Shown here: positions 14,468 to 22,675 of the stretch, in pieces
Numbering within the stretch: position 1 is the first letter of the stretch
Layout of the letters: each line of letters starts with the position of its first letter
Source of the DNA: CAYQEC01 sp964416425
GTDB taxonomy: Bacteria > Actinomycetota > Acidimicrobiia > Spongiisociales > UBA5794
Direction of reading: 5' to 3'
Length of the DNA stretch: 30,613 nt
Assembly (NCBI GenBank): GCA_964416425.1
Contig: CAYQEC010000025.1
Coordinates: forward strand, 1 to 30,613
Made by a program: the position numbers and the translations under genes
Notes under the pieces: generated by a model
The model's database searches: none
Seen by the model: only the letters and a program-made list of their open reading frames with translations
Told to the model about the DNA's origin: nothing

Positions 14468-15034
14468 ATGTCCCGGGCAGAACGCACCCGCCGCAGGCTC
14501 CAGGAGGAAGCAGTGAGGCTCTTCGCCGCCCGCGGCTACGACCACGTCACCGTCGAGGAAGTCGCCCGGGCCGCCGGTGTCTCCCACATGACCTACTTCC
14601 GGCACTTCCCCACCAAGGTCTCGGTGCTGCTCGACGACCCCTACGACCCGGTCATCGGCGACATGGTCGCCCGCACCGACCCGGCGCTGCCCCCGATGCA
14701 GCGCATTCGTCAAAGCCTGCTCGCCGCCTGGGCCCACGTCGAGGAACCCGACGACGAGATCACCCGGGCCCGGTTCCGGATCCTCGTCCAGCACGAAGAC
14801 CTCGTCGCCCACGCCTGGTCCAACAACCGGAAGACGGAGCAGGTGATCGTCGACGCCCTCACCGCCACCGGGGTACCCCTGCTCGGAGCCCGCATCGCCA
14901 CCGGCGCCGTCATGGGGGCGATGATGGCCGCCCTCATCGACTGGGGCGAGCACGAGGACTCCGGCCCGCTCGGCGATCGGGTCCGGCTGGCGCTCGAGCA
15001 CCTCGCACCGGCAGAAGGCGGCAGCGATGACTGA
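14468..15034 (+). CDS. TetR/AcrR family transcriptional regulator
   Basis: A 188-residue repressor. The N-terminal helix-turn-helix spans about residues 8-52: RRRLQEEAVRLFAARGYDHV, then TVEEVARAAGVSHMTYFRHF (recognition helix about 37-45). This is the canonical TetR start. The C-terminal helices form the ligand and dimer domain. The ATG at 14468 directly follows the operator; the TTG at 14432 would begin inside the operator and is rejected. The gene overlaps the ABC ATPase gene by eight bases, so it should control the exporter operon it leads. The ligand is unknown. Confidence 0.9.
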   Translation: MSRAERTRRRLQEEAVRLFAARGYDHVTVEEVARAAGVSHMTYFRHFPTKVSVLLDDPYDPVIGDMVARTDPALPPMQRIRQSLLAAWAHVEEPDDEITRARFRILVQHEDLVAHAWSNNRKTEQVIVDALTATGVPLLGARIATGAVMGAMMAALIDWGEHEDSGPLGDRVRLALEHLAPAEGGSDD

Positions 15035-15761
15035 ACCCGTCCCCTTGGAGGCCCGGTCGCTGGTGAGGGTCTACGACGACGAGCGGGCCGTCGACGGGAT
15101 CGACCTCCAGGTTCGCCCCGGCGAGATCCACGCCATCGTCGGCCTCAACGGAGCCGGCAAGACCACCCTGATGCGGATGCAGCTCGGCATGGTGCGCCCC
15201 ACCTCCGGGACCGCCCTCATCGCCGGCGTCGACGTGCAGGCGGCCGGACCCGAGGTGTGGAGGCAGGTGGGATGCCTCATCGAGACGCCCTTCGCCTACC
15301 CCGAGCTCACGGTGCGGGAGAACCTGCGGGCGGCGGCACTGCTCCACGGCATCGACCGGGACCGCATCGACACCGAGGTCGGCAGGGTCATCGACGAGTT
15401 CGGCCTCGGCCACTGGCAACGGCGGCGCGCCCGGGTGCTGTCGCTCGGGAACCGGCAACGCCTCGGATTGGCGTCGTCGCTCATCCACCGGCCCACCATC
15501 CTGGTGCTCGACGAGCCCGCCAACGCCCTCGACCCGGCCGGGGTCGTCTTCATCCGGGACCTACTGCGCTCCTCCGCCGCGGCAGGGACGGCGGTGCTGG
15601 TGTCGAGCCACCACCTCGACCAGCTCGCCCGGGTGGCGCACCGCATCACCGTGCTGCACCGCGGCCAGATCGTCGGGGCGCTCGACCCCGACGGCATCGA
15701 CCTGGAACGCCGATTCTTCGAGCAGGTCTACCAGGACGACCTGGAACGAGGCGTCGCATGA
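15027..15761 (+). CDS. ABC transporter ATP-binding protein (exporter type)
   Basis: A 244-residue nucleotide-binding domain that powers the membrane partner encoded next. Walker A is GLNGAGKT (39-46), the signature loop is the variant LSLGNRQR (138-145), Walker B is ILVLDEP (158-164) and the switch His is in SSHH (195). The Q-loop region reads CLIETPFAYPELTVRENL. The variant LSLGNRQRLGLA, with LGN in place of SGG, is typical of the ABC-2 export ATPases (CcmA/bacitracin-type). It begins eight bases inside tetR and ends four bases inside the permease gene. Such TetR-ATPase-permease sets usually handle drugs or lipophilic compounds. Confidence 0.9.
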   Translation: MTEPVPLEARSLVRVYDDERAVDGIDLQVRPGEIHAIVGLNGAGKTTLMRMQLGMVRPTSGTALIAGVDVQAAGPEVWRQVGCLIETPFAYPELTVRENLRAAALLHGIDRDRIDTEVGRVIDEFGLGHWQRRRARVLSLGNRQRLGLASSLIHRPTILVLDEPANALDPAGVVFIRDLLRSSAAAGTAVLVSSHHLDQLARVAHRITVLHRGQIVGALDPDGIDLERRFFEQVYQDDLERGVA

Positions 15762-16525
15762 TCCGGGCCGTCACCGTCGAGGTCCTCAAGGTCCGCCGCT
15801 CGATGATGGTGCGGATCACCACCGCCCTCGTCGTGCTCCTCGTCCCCCTGCTCAGCCTCGGGTTCGTCAAGGTCGCCGAGGCCGGAGGCGCCGGGGCGGT
15901 GGCGCTCAAGGCCCAGGCGATGGTCCAGGGGGAGGGATGGGACGCCTACCTCGGGTTGCTCGGCCAGATGGTGTCGATCACCATGTTCATCGGGCCCGGC
16001 ATGGTGGTGGCGTGGGCGTTCGGGCGGGAGCACGCCGACCGGACCTTCCCGTCCCTGTTCGCCCTCCCGGTGTCGCGGGGATCGATCGCCGCCGCCAAGT
16101 TCCTGGTGCTGGCCTGCTGGGGGCTGGTGGTCACGGTGCTGATGCTGCTGGCGTCGGTGCTGGTGGGCCTGGTCGCCAACGTCGGGCCCCTCGGCGAGGT
16201 GGACCTGGTGCCGCGCCTAGGGCGGCTCGCCCTGGCGGGATCGCTCACGTCGATGATCTCGCTCACCGTCGGCCTGGTGGCCAGCGTCGGGCGCGGCTAC
16301 CTGCCCCCCATCGGCGCCCTCATCCTGCTGACGATGATCACCCAGGTCGCGGTGATGTTCGGGACGGGCGGCTGGTTCCCCTACGCCGCCCCCGGCCTGT
16401 ACGCGGTGGCGGGGACCGACGGGGTGGCCGAGGTGAACGCCATCCAGCTGCTGCTGGTGCCGGTGACGACCCTGGCGGCGGCGTGGCTCACGGTGCGGTG
16501 GTGGGACCGGGCCGAGGTGGTCTGA
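15758..16525 (+). CDS. ABC-2 type transporter permease
   Basis: A 255-residue membrane protein with six predicted helices: about 18-38, 66-86, 108-135 (very hydrophobic, TVLMLLASVLVGLVA), 155-177, 183-200 and 226-243. An FGREHADRTFPSLFALPVSR segment lies between helices two and three, typical of ABC-2 permeases. The ATG overlaps the ATPase stop (ATGA). With the ATPase it should form a homodimeric or half-size exporter. Convergent with the TenA-like gene; 36 bp separate them, with a 10-bp palindrome CTGGTACCAG that may be part of a weak terminator. Confidence 0.88.
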   Translation: MIRAVTVEVLKVRRSMMVRITTALVVLLVPLLSLGFVKVAEAGGAGAVALKAQAMVQGEGWDAYLGLLGQMVSITMFIGPGMVVAWAFGREHADRTFPSLFALPVSRGSIAAAKFLVLACWGLVVTVLMLLASVLVGLVANVGPLGEVDLVPRLGRLALAGSLTSMISLTVGLVASVGRGYLPPIGALILLTMITQVAVMFGTGGWFPYAAPGLYAVAGTDGVAEVNAIQLLLVPVTTLAAAWLTVRWWDRAEVV

Positions 16526-16561
16526 GGGCCGGGGCCGGTCTGGTACCAGGTCCACCCCCGG

Positions 16562-17512
16562 TCAGGTGGGTGGCCGGCGCCAGTCGGAGGGAACATCGAC
16601 GAGCCCACGCTTGATGAGTTCGGCGTGGGCGGCGCGGTTGCGCCGCACCTCGGCGTCGGCGTGCAGCGGTGGAACCACTCCGGATGGAGCGGCGCCGGCG
16701 GCAGGCAGGGTGTCCTCCCATCGGCGGCGCAGCGTGTCGTCGTCGAGGGCTGCCATCTCGAGGGCAGGATCGGTCGGGTCGGTGGCGGCCTGGAAGTTCT
16801 GGAGTTCGTAGCTCATGGCTGCCTGGTAGATGGTGAGGGCGTCGGCCTGGTCGACCATGCCGGGGTTGGCGGCCATGTACGTATCGAGGTAATTGCCCAT
16901 CTTGTATGCCCCGGAGGGATCGTTGTTCTCGGTGATCCACGGTCCGTACAGGTTCGACGGCGGGGGCGAGGGAAGCTGAGAGGCGATCCATGCCCACAGG
17001 TACTCGCAAGGGATCATGACGATGAGGGCGTAGATGGCTGGCGCGGCCGCGGCGATGATCCCCTCGTAGAGCGAGTAGAGGATGCAGGCCGTGTAGGGGG
17101 CGAGCCCGGAGGCGTCCCGGACCCGCCACAGGGTCGGGAACGTCTCGTTGTACTGCTGGTAGGACTGGTACTTGGCGGTGAGGAACGCCTGCAGTCCGGG
17201 GTCGGTGGCGCGGGCAGCAGCGCCTTGGTAGTCGTCTGCGCCGTTGAAGCAGTAGTAGGCGTCGTTGACGTTGAACCCGCCATAGGTGACAGGGGCGAGG
17301 GTGCCGGCCCCGAAGCCCTGGATGAAACCTGTCTGCAGAGCCGCCTGCGCCGTTGCCGTCGAGGCGCGCCACATCGTCCAGAACAGCGACGTTGGAGGCG
17401 GTGGGTCGACAGAACCAGGCAGGTCGGCGAGCAGGTGGGGCGCGAGGCGTCGCGGTGACCGCATCGATGTCTGCCGCCCGTGATGATCCCTGGAGGCGAA
17501 ACTGCCGGGCAT
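16562..17512 (-). CDS. TenA/PqqC-like protein
   Basis: A 316-residue, largely helical protein. The middle (about 50-210) has the TenA/THI-4/PqqC pattern: a first helix TATAQAALQTGFIQGFGAGT, then TYGGFNVNDAYYCFNGADDY, AKYQSYQQYNETFP, a helix block ending IPCEYLWAWIASQL (Cys169-Glu170, where TenA enzymes carry the active Cys) and LYGPWITENNDPSGAYKMGN. TenA enzymes hydrolyse thiamin breakdown products; others in the fold are oxidases, so the reaction is uncertain. It is longer than TenA (about 220-240 residues) by a proline-rich N-terminus and an 80-residue C-terminal tail with repeated charged helices. The ATG at 17512 is preferred to the GTG one codon earlier; GAGG lies seven bases upstream. 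No thiamin genes are adjacent. Confidence 0.65.
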   Translation of the reverse strand: MPGSFASRDHHGRQTSMRSPRRLAPHLLADLPGSVDPPPPTSLFWTMWRASTATAQAALQTGFIQGFGAGTLAPVTYGGFNVNDAYYCFNGADDYQGAAARATDPGLQAFLTAKYQSYQQYNETFPTLWRVRDASGLAPYTACILYSLYEGIIAAAAPAIYALIVMIPCEYLWAWIASQLPSPPPSNLYGPWITENNDPSGAYKMGNYLDTYMAANPGMVDQADALTIYQAAMSYELQNFQAATDPTDPALEMAALDDDTLRRRWEDTLPAAGAAPSGVVPPLHADAEVRRNRAAHAELIKRGLVDVPSDWRRPPT

Positions 17513-17674
17513 CACCCTTCCTCGGTGACAACTCCAACCATACGCGCCATCGGGGCGACACGGAAGGGGTCACCGTGCAGCACTCCTCAGTGGTGGCCAG
17601 TATCAAATAGGGGGCATCGCTCGGTCATAGACCGCGACCACATGCTCCGGTTGCAGGCGACCTGGACGTCCCGA

Positions 17675-20134
17675 TCAGTCCTGCCGCTCGTCCACCAGCG
17701 TCACCCGAGCGGTCCCTTCCACCTCGACCGATCGAGGCACAGTGCCTCCCATCACCCGCAGACGGCCGACGTCACCATCCACCTCGAGCACACCCCACGA
17801 ACGCCCGTCGGAGTAGAAGCAGCGCGAACCTTCGTCGCCGGCCAGGATCGGGGATGGAGCGAAGCTCAACTCATGATCGGGTGTGGTCCTCTGCCCCGAG
17901 GCGATCAGCAACAGGAGCCAGCTCGCCATCGCCCTGGCGTAGTGGTGGCCGCACTCCACCTCGTCCCACGGGTTGCCGTTGGAGCCGTCGTGACGCCGGG
18001 CAACCGTGTCGACAATCTCGATCGCCTCGCCGATGAGGCCGCAGTGAATCATCCCAGCAGCGACGTGGTACTCGACTCCCGACCAGACCTCATCGGAGTA
18101 GGGGAACGGGAACTCCGGTTCTCCCCCGCCGGGCCAGGTGCACAGGACGAGGCCACCCTCGGCACCGGCGGCGTAGGTCCGCTGGAAGTTGACGTGATGC
18201 TTCATCTCCCGCCGGAAGTTGTGCCGGTGGATGGCGCCATACGCCGCCGGCGCTCGTCCATCATCGATGACCGGGGGCAGGTCGTTGGCGACGGCGTGAA
18301 CGTGCCCAAGGAGCTGGTCGGACAGGCAACCGGGCCCGTGCTGGTACGGATGGGCGGAGGCCTGCTCGCCGGGCTGGGCGTAGAACTCCCCCGACCAGAG
18401 AGCTTCGTCTGCCGCAACCCGACCCGCGTCGGCGATGGCCCGCCAGGTCTCGGCCAGCTCCCGATGGCCCAGCGTGGCGGCGATGCGGGACGCGGCGTGG
18501 AGCCCTGCCAGGTAAGTGAATTCCCCCAGCGGGTTCGGTCCCCAGAACTCGATGTCGTATGTGTTGTGCTGGGAGCCACCCACCAACCCGGTCCGTTCCG
18601 GGTCCCAACAGCGGATCGCGAAGGAGGTGGCACGTTCCAGCCCCGGCCACAACTGCTCCAGCCACGATCGGTCCCCCGAGAGGGCGAACTCGCGCCACAG
18701 CCGCACGATCGACCCCATCTGACCGTCGATGGCGGGCCGCGGGCCTCCCTCCCATTGCCAGATGAAGTCCTCGCCGAGCACCCGATGGGCCCGGAAGCTC
18801 ATCAACCCGTTGCCGTCGGTCTCGGTCCCGAATTCGACGGTCCGCATCCTGCGCTCGAGCGAAGGGAACAGGTAGGCGCCCGTGTAGGCGTAGGACCAGA
18901 CGTGGGTGCATGAGCCGGCGCAGCAACCGGCATCGTCGAAACATCCCTCCCAGCCGTAGAAGCCGCCGTCCTCCAACCAGAAGCACGTCTGTGAGCGCAA
19001 CGGGACGATGTTGGCGGTGACGGCTCGCACCATCGAGGGAGGAAGCGTCGAGCTGAAGATGGCGTCGCGGAAACGGAAGGTGGCTCCGTCGAGATGCCGG
19101 CGATGAGCGTGGGCGTGCTCGGCGGCGGATGCCGCCGAGTCGAACCGGTTGGCGTAGTGCTTCTTGACGAGTGGGACCGGCTCTCCGTTCCATCGTTCCG
19201 GGATGTTCTGGGGGCTGCACCAGCCCTGCCGGCGATTGGGGAAGTACCAAGCGAGGTAGAAGCGGTGGGTGACGACACCCCCGGCCGGGATGGAAAAGGG
19301 GGCGGCAACCGAACCGGCATCGGGTTTGCCTTCGGACGGACCCCGGTACCCGCCGTCGGCCAATGTCCCCCCGGCGCCGAACTCTTGCCAGAAGCTCCTC
19401 AAATCGTCCCACCAGCCGCCGCGACGCCAGACGGGCTTGACGGTCGCTCCCGGCGCATCGGTGAGGACCGCAACTTCACCGAAGGGAAGATCCGCCGCGG
19501 TGAGATCTGCGTTGGCGAAGACAACCCCGGTCAGGTCGATCGAGCGGTAGGTACGGTTGATCGTCCGCCCAAAGCGAGCCGCGATCGGGGTGCCGAACGG
19601 ATCGCGCACGATCCGGCCGACCGGGTTGGTCAGCGACGCGCACACCGCGGCGGCGATGTCCTCAGCCCCGTGGTTGGCGAGCGAGATTTCGAAGACGGCA
19701 ACCGGGATCCCGCTCTCCTCGGGATCGAGGGGAACCAGCGGCGTCCATGCCTCGATCGTGGCGGCCAGCGGCAGCTCGTCGTCCCAAAGCTCCACCTTCG
19801 CCACCGGGTAGGTGCCCGTGAAGCGGCTGTTGCTGAAGCGCGGAATTCCCGCCTGGGTGCTGGGGTGGCGACCGTGGGAGCCGCGGGGCGAGGCCGGCAA
19901 CGGTCCCTCCAGAATGCGAATGGCCGGTTTCTCGCCGCCACCGACCCAGAGCCCGAACGCGGCGTTCGGGAGTACATTCCCCTTGGCAGACTCCGCCTCG
20001 AGTTCCCAGTCCCGCAGGTCGCCGCGCGCTCCCAACGAGACGTTGCCGGTGCCGATCCCGCCAAGCGGGAACGCAACGGCAACGGCATCGGGGCCGAATT
20101 GATGAAGTGGATCTGCCCGGCTCGAGCTGGCCAT
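17675..20134 (-). CDS. Glycoside hydrolase family 116 enzyme, cytoplasmic
   Basis: An 819-residue GH116 (GBA2-like) enzyme: an N-terminal beta-sandwich (about 15-300, starting FPLGGIGTGNVSLGARGDLRDWEL) and a C-terminal (alpha/alpha)6 barrel (about 345-790). Candidate catalytic residues are Glu529 in HNTYDIEF (nucleophile) and Asp681 in YSDEVWSGVEYHVAA (acid/base). Their spacing of 152 equals the spacing I recall for a characterised bacterial member (E441/D593). Family members are beta-glucosidases, beta-xylosidases or N-acetylglucosaminidases. No signal peptide, so it should act on imported oligosaccharide. The ATG has GGAGG five bases upstream and lies 13 bp after the lacI stop. It is last in the leftward operon. 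Confidence 0.9.
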   Translation of the reverse strand: MASSSRADPLHQFGPDAVAVAFPLGGIGTGNVSLGARGDLRDWELEAESAKGNVLPNAAFGLWVGGGEKPAIRILEGPLPASPRGSHGRHPSTQAGIPRFSNSRFTGTYPVAKVELWDDELPLAATIEAWTPLVPLDPEESGIPVAVFEISLANHGAEDIAAAVCASLTNPVGRIVRDPFGTPIAARFGRTINRTYRSIDLTGVVFANADLTAADLPFGEVAVLTDAPGATVKPVWRRGGWWDDLRSFWQEFGAGGTLADGGYRGPSEGKPDAGSVAAPFSIPAGGVVTHRFYLAWYFPNRRQGWCSPQNIPERWNGEPVPLVKKHYANRFDSAASAAEHAHAHRRHLDGATFRFRDAIFSSTLPPSMVRAVTANIVPLRSQTCFWLEDGGFYGWEGCFDDAGCCAGSCTHVWSYAYTGAYLFPSLERRMRTVEFGTETDGNGLMSFRAHRVLGEDFIWQWEGGPRPAIDGQMGSIVRLWREFALSGDRSWLEQLWPGLERATSFAIRCWDPERTGLVGGSQHNTYDIEFWGPNPLGEFTYLAGLHAASRIAATLGHRELAETWRAIADAGRVAADEALWSGEFYAQPGEQASAHPYQHGPGCLSDQLLGHVHAVANDLPPVIDDGRAPAAYGAIHRHNFRREMKHHVNFQRTYAAGAEGGLVLCTWPGGGEPEFPFPYSDEVWSGVEYHVAAGMIHCGLIGEAIEIVDTVARRHDGSNGNPWDEVECGHHYARAMASWLLLLIASGQRTTPDHELSFAPSPILAGDEGSRCFYSDGRSWGVLEVDGDVGRLRVMGGTVPRSVEVEGTARVTLVDERQD

Positions 20135-20147
20135 CTGCGCCTCCGGC

Positions 20148-21128
20148 CTATCGCTTCGACCGGCTGGAGGCGCGCACGTGAAGCCGGGACTCGAGCGTCA
20201 CCCGCCTGGTCGGGGAGGTATCGCCCTCGATCCGCTTCAGCAGCAACTCGGCGGCGGTTCGCCCGATCTCGTACGTGGGCTGACCGATGGTGCTCAGCGG
20301 GGGGTCGCACAGATCGGCCCAGAGAAGCTCGTCAAAGCCGATGAGACCGAGGTCGTGAGGCGACCTGCCGGCATCGATGATCGCCCGCAGGGTGCCGATC
20401 ATCATCAGGTTGTTGCCGACCAGCAGCGCGTCCGGCGGCTCCGGGAGACGCAGCAGCGACTGCGCCGCGGCATAACCGCCGTCGATTCTGAAGTCGCTCC
20501 AGCGGAGCAGCTCCTCGCCACCCCCGACCGCCTCCAGATAACCCGCGGCCCGCTCCCGGCCGGTCGAGATCGATGGCGGGCCGGTGATGCAGCCCACTCG
20601 GGTGAACCCCTCCTCGAGCAGGTGCCTGGTGGCGTGAGCGGACGCCTCGCAGTTGTCGAGCCGGACGAGGTCGAGGTCACAGTCGTCGATGGTACGGTCG
20701 ACAGCAACCACCGGTGTGCCCGATCTGGTGAGGAGGGCGACGTCCGACTTCCTCGCGTCGGCAGGGGTGATGATGCAGCCTGCCATCCTCTCGTCGTGGG
20801 CGAGTTCGACATAGGCGCTCTCCTTCACGGGGTCCTCGTCCGCGTTGCACAGAACGACCGAGTACCCACTCTCGGCGGCGGCGTCCTCTACACCCCGCGC
20901 CATATCGGTGAAGAACGGGTTCCGAATGTCCGAGATGATCAGCGCCCATACCAACGTGGTCTGAGTACGGAGCGACCGGGCGATCCGGCTCGGCCGGTAG
21001 TCGAGCTCCTCGACGGCGGCTTCGACCCGTGCCACCATCGACGGGTCGACGGTATGTCCGTTGAGAACCCGGGACACCGTCGCCGGCGAAACGCCAGCAC
21101 GAGTGGCGACTTCGCGGATCGTGCTCAC
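20148..21128 (-). CDS. LacI family transcriptional regulator of the glycan locus
   Basis: A 326-residue repressor. The LacI helix-turn-helix is at residues 3-24 (TIREVATRAGVSPATVSRVL), followed by the hinge RPSRIARSLRTQTT and a periplasmic-binding-like sugar domain starting WALIISDIRNPFFTDMARGVE. It should bind a sugar or sugar phosphate and release the operators at about 24327-24342 and 24437-24452. The start is GTG, overlapping the kinase stop by four bases (GTGA). It lies inside the operon it probably controls, between the kinase and the GH116 gene, giving direct feedback. Confidence 0.92.
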   Translation of the reverse strand: MSTIREVATRAGVSPATVSRVLNGHTVDPSMVARVEAAVEELDYRPSRIARSLRTQTTLVWALIISDIRNPFFTDMARGVEDAAAESGYSVVLCNADEDPVKESAYVELAHDERMAGCIITPADARKSDVALLTRSGTPVVAVDRTIDDCDLDLVRLDNCEASAHATRHLLEEGFTRVGCITGPPSISTGRERAAGYLEAVGGGEELLRWSDFRIDGGYAAAQSLLRLPEPPDALLVGNNLMMIGTLRAIIDAGRSPHDLGLIGFDELLWADLCDPPLSTIGQPTYEIGRTAAELLLKRIEGDTSPTRRVTLESRLHVRASSRSKR

Positions 21129-22675
21129 TCTTCCTCCACCTCTGCCGGCAAGCTAGCCGATGTCGCCCCGGCACGGTCTCGGGACTGGAGATGCTGGAGA
21201 TGTCGGGTACTGGCGTACAGGTCCTTGTAGCGGGCGTACCCGGAGTCGTACACGGAAGCAGCCCCACCGGAAGGCACGATCCGGCGGTCGATCCTCACCC
21301 ACTGTTCGATGTCCGGTATCTGGAGCACGCCGGCGGCGACCCCGGCGAGGAACGCATCACCGTGGGACGCACCGATGCGTACCTCGGGCACCAGCTGCTC
21401 CAGCCCTGAGACATCGCTGACGATCTGCATCCACAGATCGGAGGTGGTGCCCCCGCCGACCGCAACCACCCTGCTCACCGCAGCTCCCCCTTCCCTCATC
21501 ATCTCGACATTGTCGCGGGCCCCGTATGCCACACCCTCGAGTACGGCCCGGGTCAGATGCGCCCTGGTGTGCTTCAGGCCCAGCCCGATGAGCACTCCGG
21601 TCGCCTCCGGATCGTTCACCGGAGTACGTTCCCCCTCGAAATAGGGCAACAGGAGAAGGCCCCCGGCACCCGGCGGCACCTCTTCGGCTTCGCTGAACAG
21701 CCGGGTGTACCCGGCCTGGCGTGACTCGGTTGGCAGCACCAACCGGCGGGCCCACTCGGTGAGCGACCCTGCGGTCGCCATCCCGGCCGCCAGGTTGTAC
21801 TGGCCCGGTTCCATGCCGCCGGTGAGCCACGCTCCTGGAACCCGCCGCGCCGCGTCGGCGATCAGCACGAAGAACATCGTGCTGCCGTACATGATCATCA
21901 GGTCGCCCGGGTCGCGCACCCCGACGGCGAGTGCCTCGCTGGCGGCGTCGACCGTTCCCACCGCAACCGGAATCCCCGACCGCAGGCCGGTGGCCCTGGC
22001 CGCCTCGGCAGTGACGACCCCAGCCGGATCGGTGGGAGATGCCAACCGCGGCAGGTAGTCGAACCCGTCGAGCACGGTGCCGTATCGCTCCGACCAGGTG
22101 AGGGAGGAGATGTCCATGAACGGCATGAAATGCCCCGCCGTGTGGCGGTCGATGACGTGCTCGCCGGTGAGACGGAACACCACGTACGACGAAGCGGTGG
22201 TGAGATGCCGGGTGTTTCTCCACACCTCCGGCTCGTTCTGCTGCAACCAGAGGATCTTGGGACCGATTGCCTGGCTCGAGAACTGCATCCCCGAGTGCAG
22301 GTCCAGATTCTCCTCCCCGATGCGTCCGGTGAGCAGCTCCACCTGTTCGGATGCCCGCGTGTCGATCCCGTAGAGGATCCCAGGGCGTAGCGGCCTCCCC
22401 TCGGCATCGAGCGGTAGCAGGCAGGGACCGATCGCCGAGACCGCAACCGCGGCAACGTCGGCGGCCGAGTAGGGCACCGCATCGAACACCCGGTGGCACA
22501 GGGTCACGACGTCGTGCCACCAAACACCGTCCGCGTCCTGCTCGTACCATCCGGGTCTCGGCGAGCTGACGTCGTGTTCGATCGCCGCCGTCGCCACGAT
22601 GGCACCTGCAGCGTCGGTCAGGACCGCCTTCGAGCTTCCGGTCCCGACATCGACGCCGAGGAGCAGCTCAGACAT
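21125..22675 (-). CDS. FGGY family carbohydrate kinase
   Basis: A 516-residue ASKHA-fold sugar kinase. The phosphate-1 motif GVDVGTGSSK is at 7-16, the PGWYEQDADGVWW segment (41-53) is the usual FGGY substrate-side block, and the C-terminal GGGTTSDLWMQIVSD matches the adenosine motif (GGG-S/T-S-xxWxQxxAD). FGGY enzymes phosphorylate pentuloses, hexuloses or glycerol; pairing with an L-fucose-isomerase-family enzyme favours a ketose such as fuculose, ribulose or xylulose. The ATG overlaps the isomerase stop by eight bases and the stop overlaps lacI by four, so the four leftward genes form one tightly coupled transcript. Substrate cannot be fixed from sequence. Confidence 0.9.
   Translation of the reverse strand: MSELLLGVDVGTGSSKAVLTDAAGAIVATAAIEHDVSSPRPGWYEQDADGVWWHDVVTLCHRVFDAVPYSAADVAAVAVSAIGPCLLPLDAEGRPLRPGILYGIDTRASEQVELLTGRIGEENLDLHSGMQFSSQAIGPKILWLQQNEPEVWRNTRHLTTASSYVVFRLTGEHVIDRHTAGHFMPFMDISSLTWSERYGTVLDGFDYLPRLASPTDPAGVVTAEAARATGLRSGIPVAVGTVDAASEALAVGVRDPGDLMIMYGSTMFFVLIADAARRVPGAWLTGGMEPGQYNLAAGMATAGSLTEWARRLVLPTESRQAGYTRLFSEAEEVPPGAGGLLLLPYFEGERTPVNDPEATGVLIGLGLKHTRAHLTRAVLEGVAYGARDNVEMMREGGAAVSRVVAVGGGTTSDLWMQIVSDVSGLEQLVPEVRIGASHGDAFLAGVAAGVLQIPDIEQWVRIDRRIVPSGGAASVYDSGYARYKDLYASTRHLQHLQSRDRAGATSASLPAEVEEE

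Noticed and set aside
16526..16561. CTGGTACCAG palindrome as a terminator between convergent genes
   Set aside because: The 10-bp palindrome is too short for a confident terminator, has no loop and no T-run. It is mentioned in the permease entry only.
19094..20344. A 416-codon plus-strand frame opposite GH116
   Set aside because: It runs antisense through GH116 and into lacI, and the minus-strand genes have clear domains and ribosome sites.
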